Position numbers and translations under genes: made by a program. A stretch of DNA of 6,711 nt, from positions 1-6,711 of the forward strand of contig JAAAOZ010000177.1 in assembly GCA_009908585.1 (NCBI GenBank), in the 5' to 3' direction. The DNA comes from Chloroflexota bacterium. GTDB taxonomy: Bacteria > Chloroflexota > Anaerolineae > B4-G1 > SLSP01. Each line of letters starts with the position of its first letter. The stretch's first letter is position 1. This document shows, in pieces, positions 5,471 to 6,711 of the stretch. A model generated the notes under the pieces. That model worked only from the letters and a program-made list of their open reading frames with translations. It searched no databases and was not told where the DNA came from.

Positions 5471-6711
5471 GGCGAGCGCGCGATGTTGATTCTGCCAGAT
5501 TGGCTGATCACCTCCGCCCAGGAGCCGCCCCGGCGCGGATGGGGTGTGCGCGTGGTCGGATCACAGATCGCGGCGGTGGCGTCCAACGCCGATCTGCGCG
5601 CCCAGTTCCCCGCCGACGAGGTCTGGAACGCCGCCGGGATGGCGCTTGCGCCGGGCTTCGTCAACGCGCACATGCACCTCTACGGCGTGCTGGCCCACGG
5701 CATCCCATTGAAGAAAGCGCCCGCCGGCTTCTGGCCTTTCTTGGAGGAGTTTTGGTGGCCATTGGTCGAAAATGCGTTAGATCACGAGATGCTCCAGGCC
5801 GCGACGGCGCTTCAGTGCGGGCGGATGTTACGCAGCGGCGTGACGAGTTTCTACGATTGCGCCGAAGCGCCCTTCGCGCTGCCCGGCTGCCTCGAGGCCA
5901 TAGCCGAGGAGGTGGCGCGGTTGGGCATGCGGGCGATCCTCTCCTTCGAGGCGACGGAGCGGGTGAGCGCGGAAAATGGGCGGATGGGATTGGAAGAGAA
6001 CGCGCGGTTCGTAGAGGCTCATCCGCGCGCGATGGGCTTAATCTCCGGCGCGATGTGCTTCCACACGACCTTCACCTGCTCCGATGACTTCATCCGCCAG
6101 ACGTTCGCGATGGCCCGCGAGCGCGATGTATTCGTCCACGCGCACGTCTCCGAGGGCGCCTACGAGCCGCAGTACAACCTGGAGCGCCACGGCAAGCGCA
6201 CGCTCCATCATTACGAGGATTTGGGCCTGTTGGGGCCGGACTTCTTAGCCTCCCAGTGCGTGCAGATTGAACCCGACGAGATCGCGCTGATGGCCGAGCG
6301 TGGCGTGCGCATGGCGCATATGCCGCTCTCCAACTGCGAGGTCGGCGGCGGATTTGCCCCGGTCCCGGAGCTAGTCGCTTCGGGTGTCACGGCGGGGCTT
6401 GGCTCCGACGGCTACATCGATGACTTCTTCGAGGTGCTGCGTGGGGCGTTCTTGATGCACAAAGCCACGCACTTAGATCCGCAGGTGCTGCCCGCCCACG
6501 AGGTCTGGCATCTCGCCACGGAGGGCGGCGCGCGCGCGTTGGGATTGGAGAAGGTCGGTCGCATCGCGCCGGGCTGGGCCGCCGATCTACAACTCATCGA
6601 TGCGCAGTTGCCCACGCCGCTGCGGGCGCACAATCTCTATGACCAACTGCTACTCTATCGCAACGCCGGTCACGTGCGCGGCGTGCTCGTCAACGGCGAG
6701 GTGCGCGTGCG
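5468..6711 (+). CDS. Amidohydrolase of the TRZ/ATZ/SsnA (COG0402) family, 3' end outside window
   Basis: A cytoplasmic metal-dependent hydrolase, probably acting on an amino-heterocycle or related amidine (family members deaminate cytosine, guanine, adenosine derivatives or dechlorinate triazines). The frame runs 414 codons to the right edge without a stop; the usual length of 430-460 implies only a short missing tail. Metal-site motifs are NAH68-M-H70, H224-A-H226-V-S-E229 and GSD314; HMPLSNCEVGGG (284-295) and the C-terminal PGWAADLQLID strand also fit. The segment ATERVSAENGRMGLEENARF resembles SsnA. The catalytic His normally in HCVHL is Gln263 (QCVQI). The ATG follows the permease stop by one base with weak GAAGGG at 5457-5462; an alternative ATG lies at 5483. 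Substrate is unknown. Confidence 0.9.
   Translation, partial: MGERAMLILPDWLITSAQEPPRRGWGVRVVGSQIAAVASNADLRAQFPADEVWNAAGMALAPGFVNAHMHLYGVLAHGIPLKKAPAGFWPFLEEFWWPLVENALDHEMLQAATALQCGRMLRSGVTSFYDCAEAPFALPGCLEAIAEEVARLGMRAILSFEATERVSAENGRMGLEENARFVEAHPRAMGLISGAMCFHTTFTCSDDFIRQTFAMARERDVFVHAHVSEGAYEPQYNLERHGKRTLHHYEDLGLLGPDFLASQCVQIEPDEIALMAERGVRMAHMPLSNCEVGGGFAPVPELVASGVTAGLGSDGYIDDFFEVLRGAFLMHKATHLDPQVLPAHEVWHLATEGGARALGLEKVGRIAPGWAADLQLIDAQLPTPLRAHNLYDQLLLYRNAGHVRGVLVNGEVRV

Overview
The window (6,711 bases, GC-rich coding sequence) looks like part of a chromosome from a Chloroflexota bacterium, probably from the Anaerolineae/Caldilineae side. The best clue is the substrate-binding lipoprotein: just after its lipidated cysteine it carries a Val/Glu/Lys-rich linker (TVEVEKTIEVEVEKEV type) that I associate with Chloroflexota ABC-transporter binding proteins. 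The intergenic DNA, full of paired hairpins and short tandem repeats, fits that assignment. This is inference; no rRNA or other marker gene is present.

All six genes lie on the + strand. In order they are: the C-terminal part of a dihydropyrimidinase/D-hydantoinase (1-646, cut by the left edge); a uroporphyrinogen-decarboxylase-superfamily protein that is not HemE (680-1810); a 138-base gap with a candidate promoter and a three-unit 8-bp repeat; a family-1 (sugar-type) solute-binding lipoprotein (1949-3298); a 407-base gap packed with hairpins (3299-3705); two MalF/UgpA-like and MalG/UgpE-like permeases (3706-4569 and 4600-5466); and a COG0402 TRZ/ATZ/SsnA-type amidohydrolase (5468 to beyond 6711, cut by the right edge). 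The amidohydrolase starts one base after the second permease stops, so the two are probably translationally coupled.

The layout suggests one uptake-and-breakdown unit. A three-component importer, with its ATPase not in the window, is flanked by two cyclic amide/amidine hydrolases and a possible methyl-transfer enzyme. The likely substrate is therefore a nitrogen heterocycle (pyrimidine, purine or hydantoin-like, possibly N-methylated) and not a simple sugar, although the importer belongs to the carbohydrate class. The substrate cannot be read from the sequence.

The points most worth checking are: (i) the amidohydrolase has Gln at the position of the catalytic His conserved in characterised COG0402 deaminases; (ii) the URO-D-family protein has Asp-x-Asp-Gly where zinc-dependent methyltransferases of the superfamily have His-x-Cys-Gly; (iii) the gap between binding protein and permeases holds two different paired-hairpin elements, a strong hairpin right after the binding-protein stop codon and a degenerate 7-bp tandem repeat. 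I see no tRNA, rRNA, CRISPR array, transposase or phage gene.
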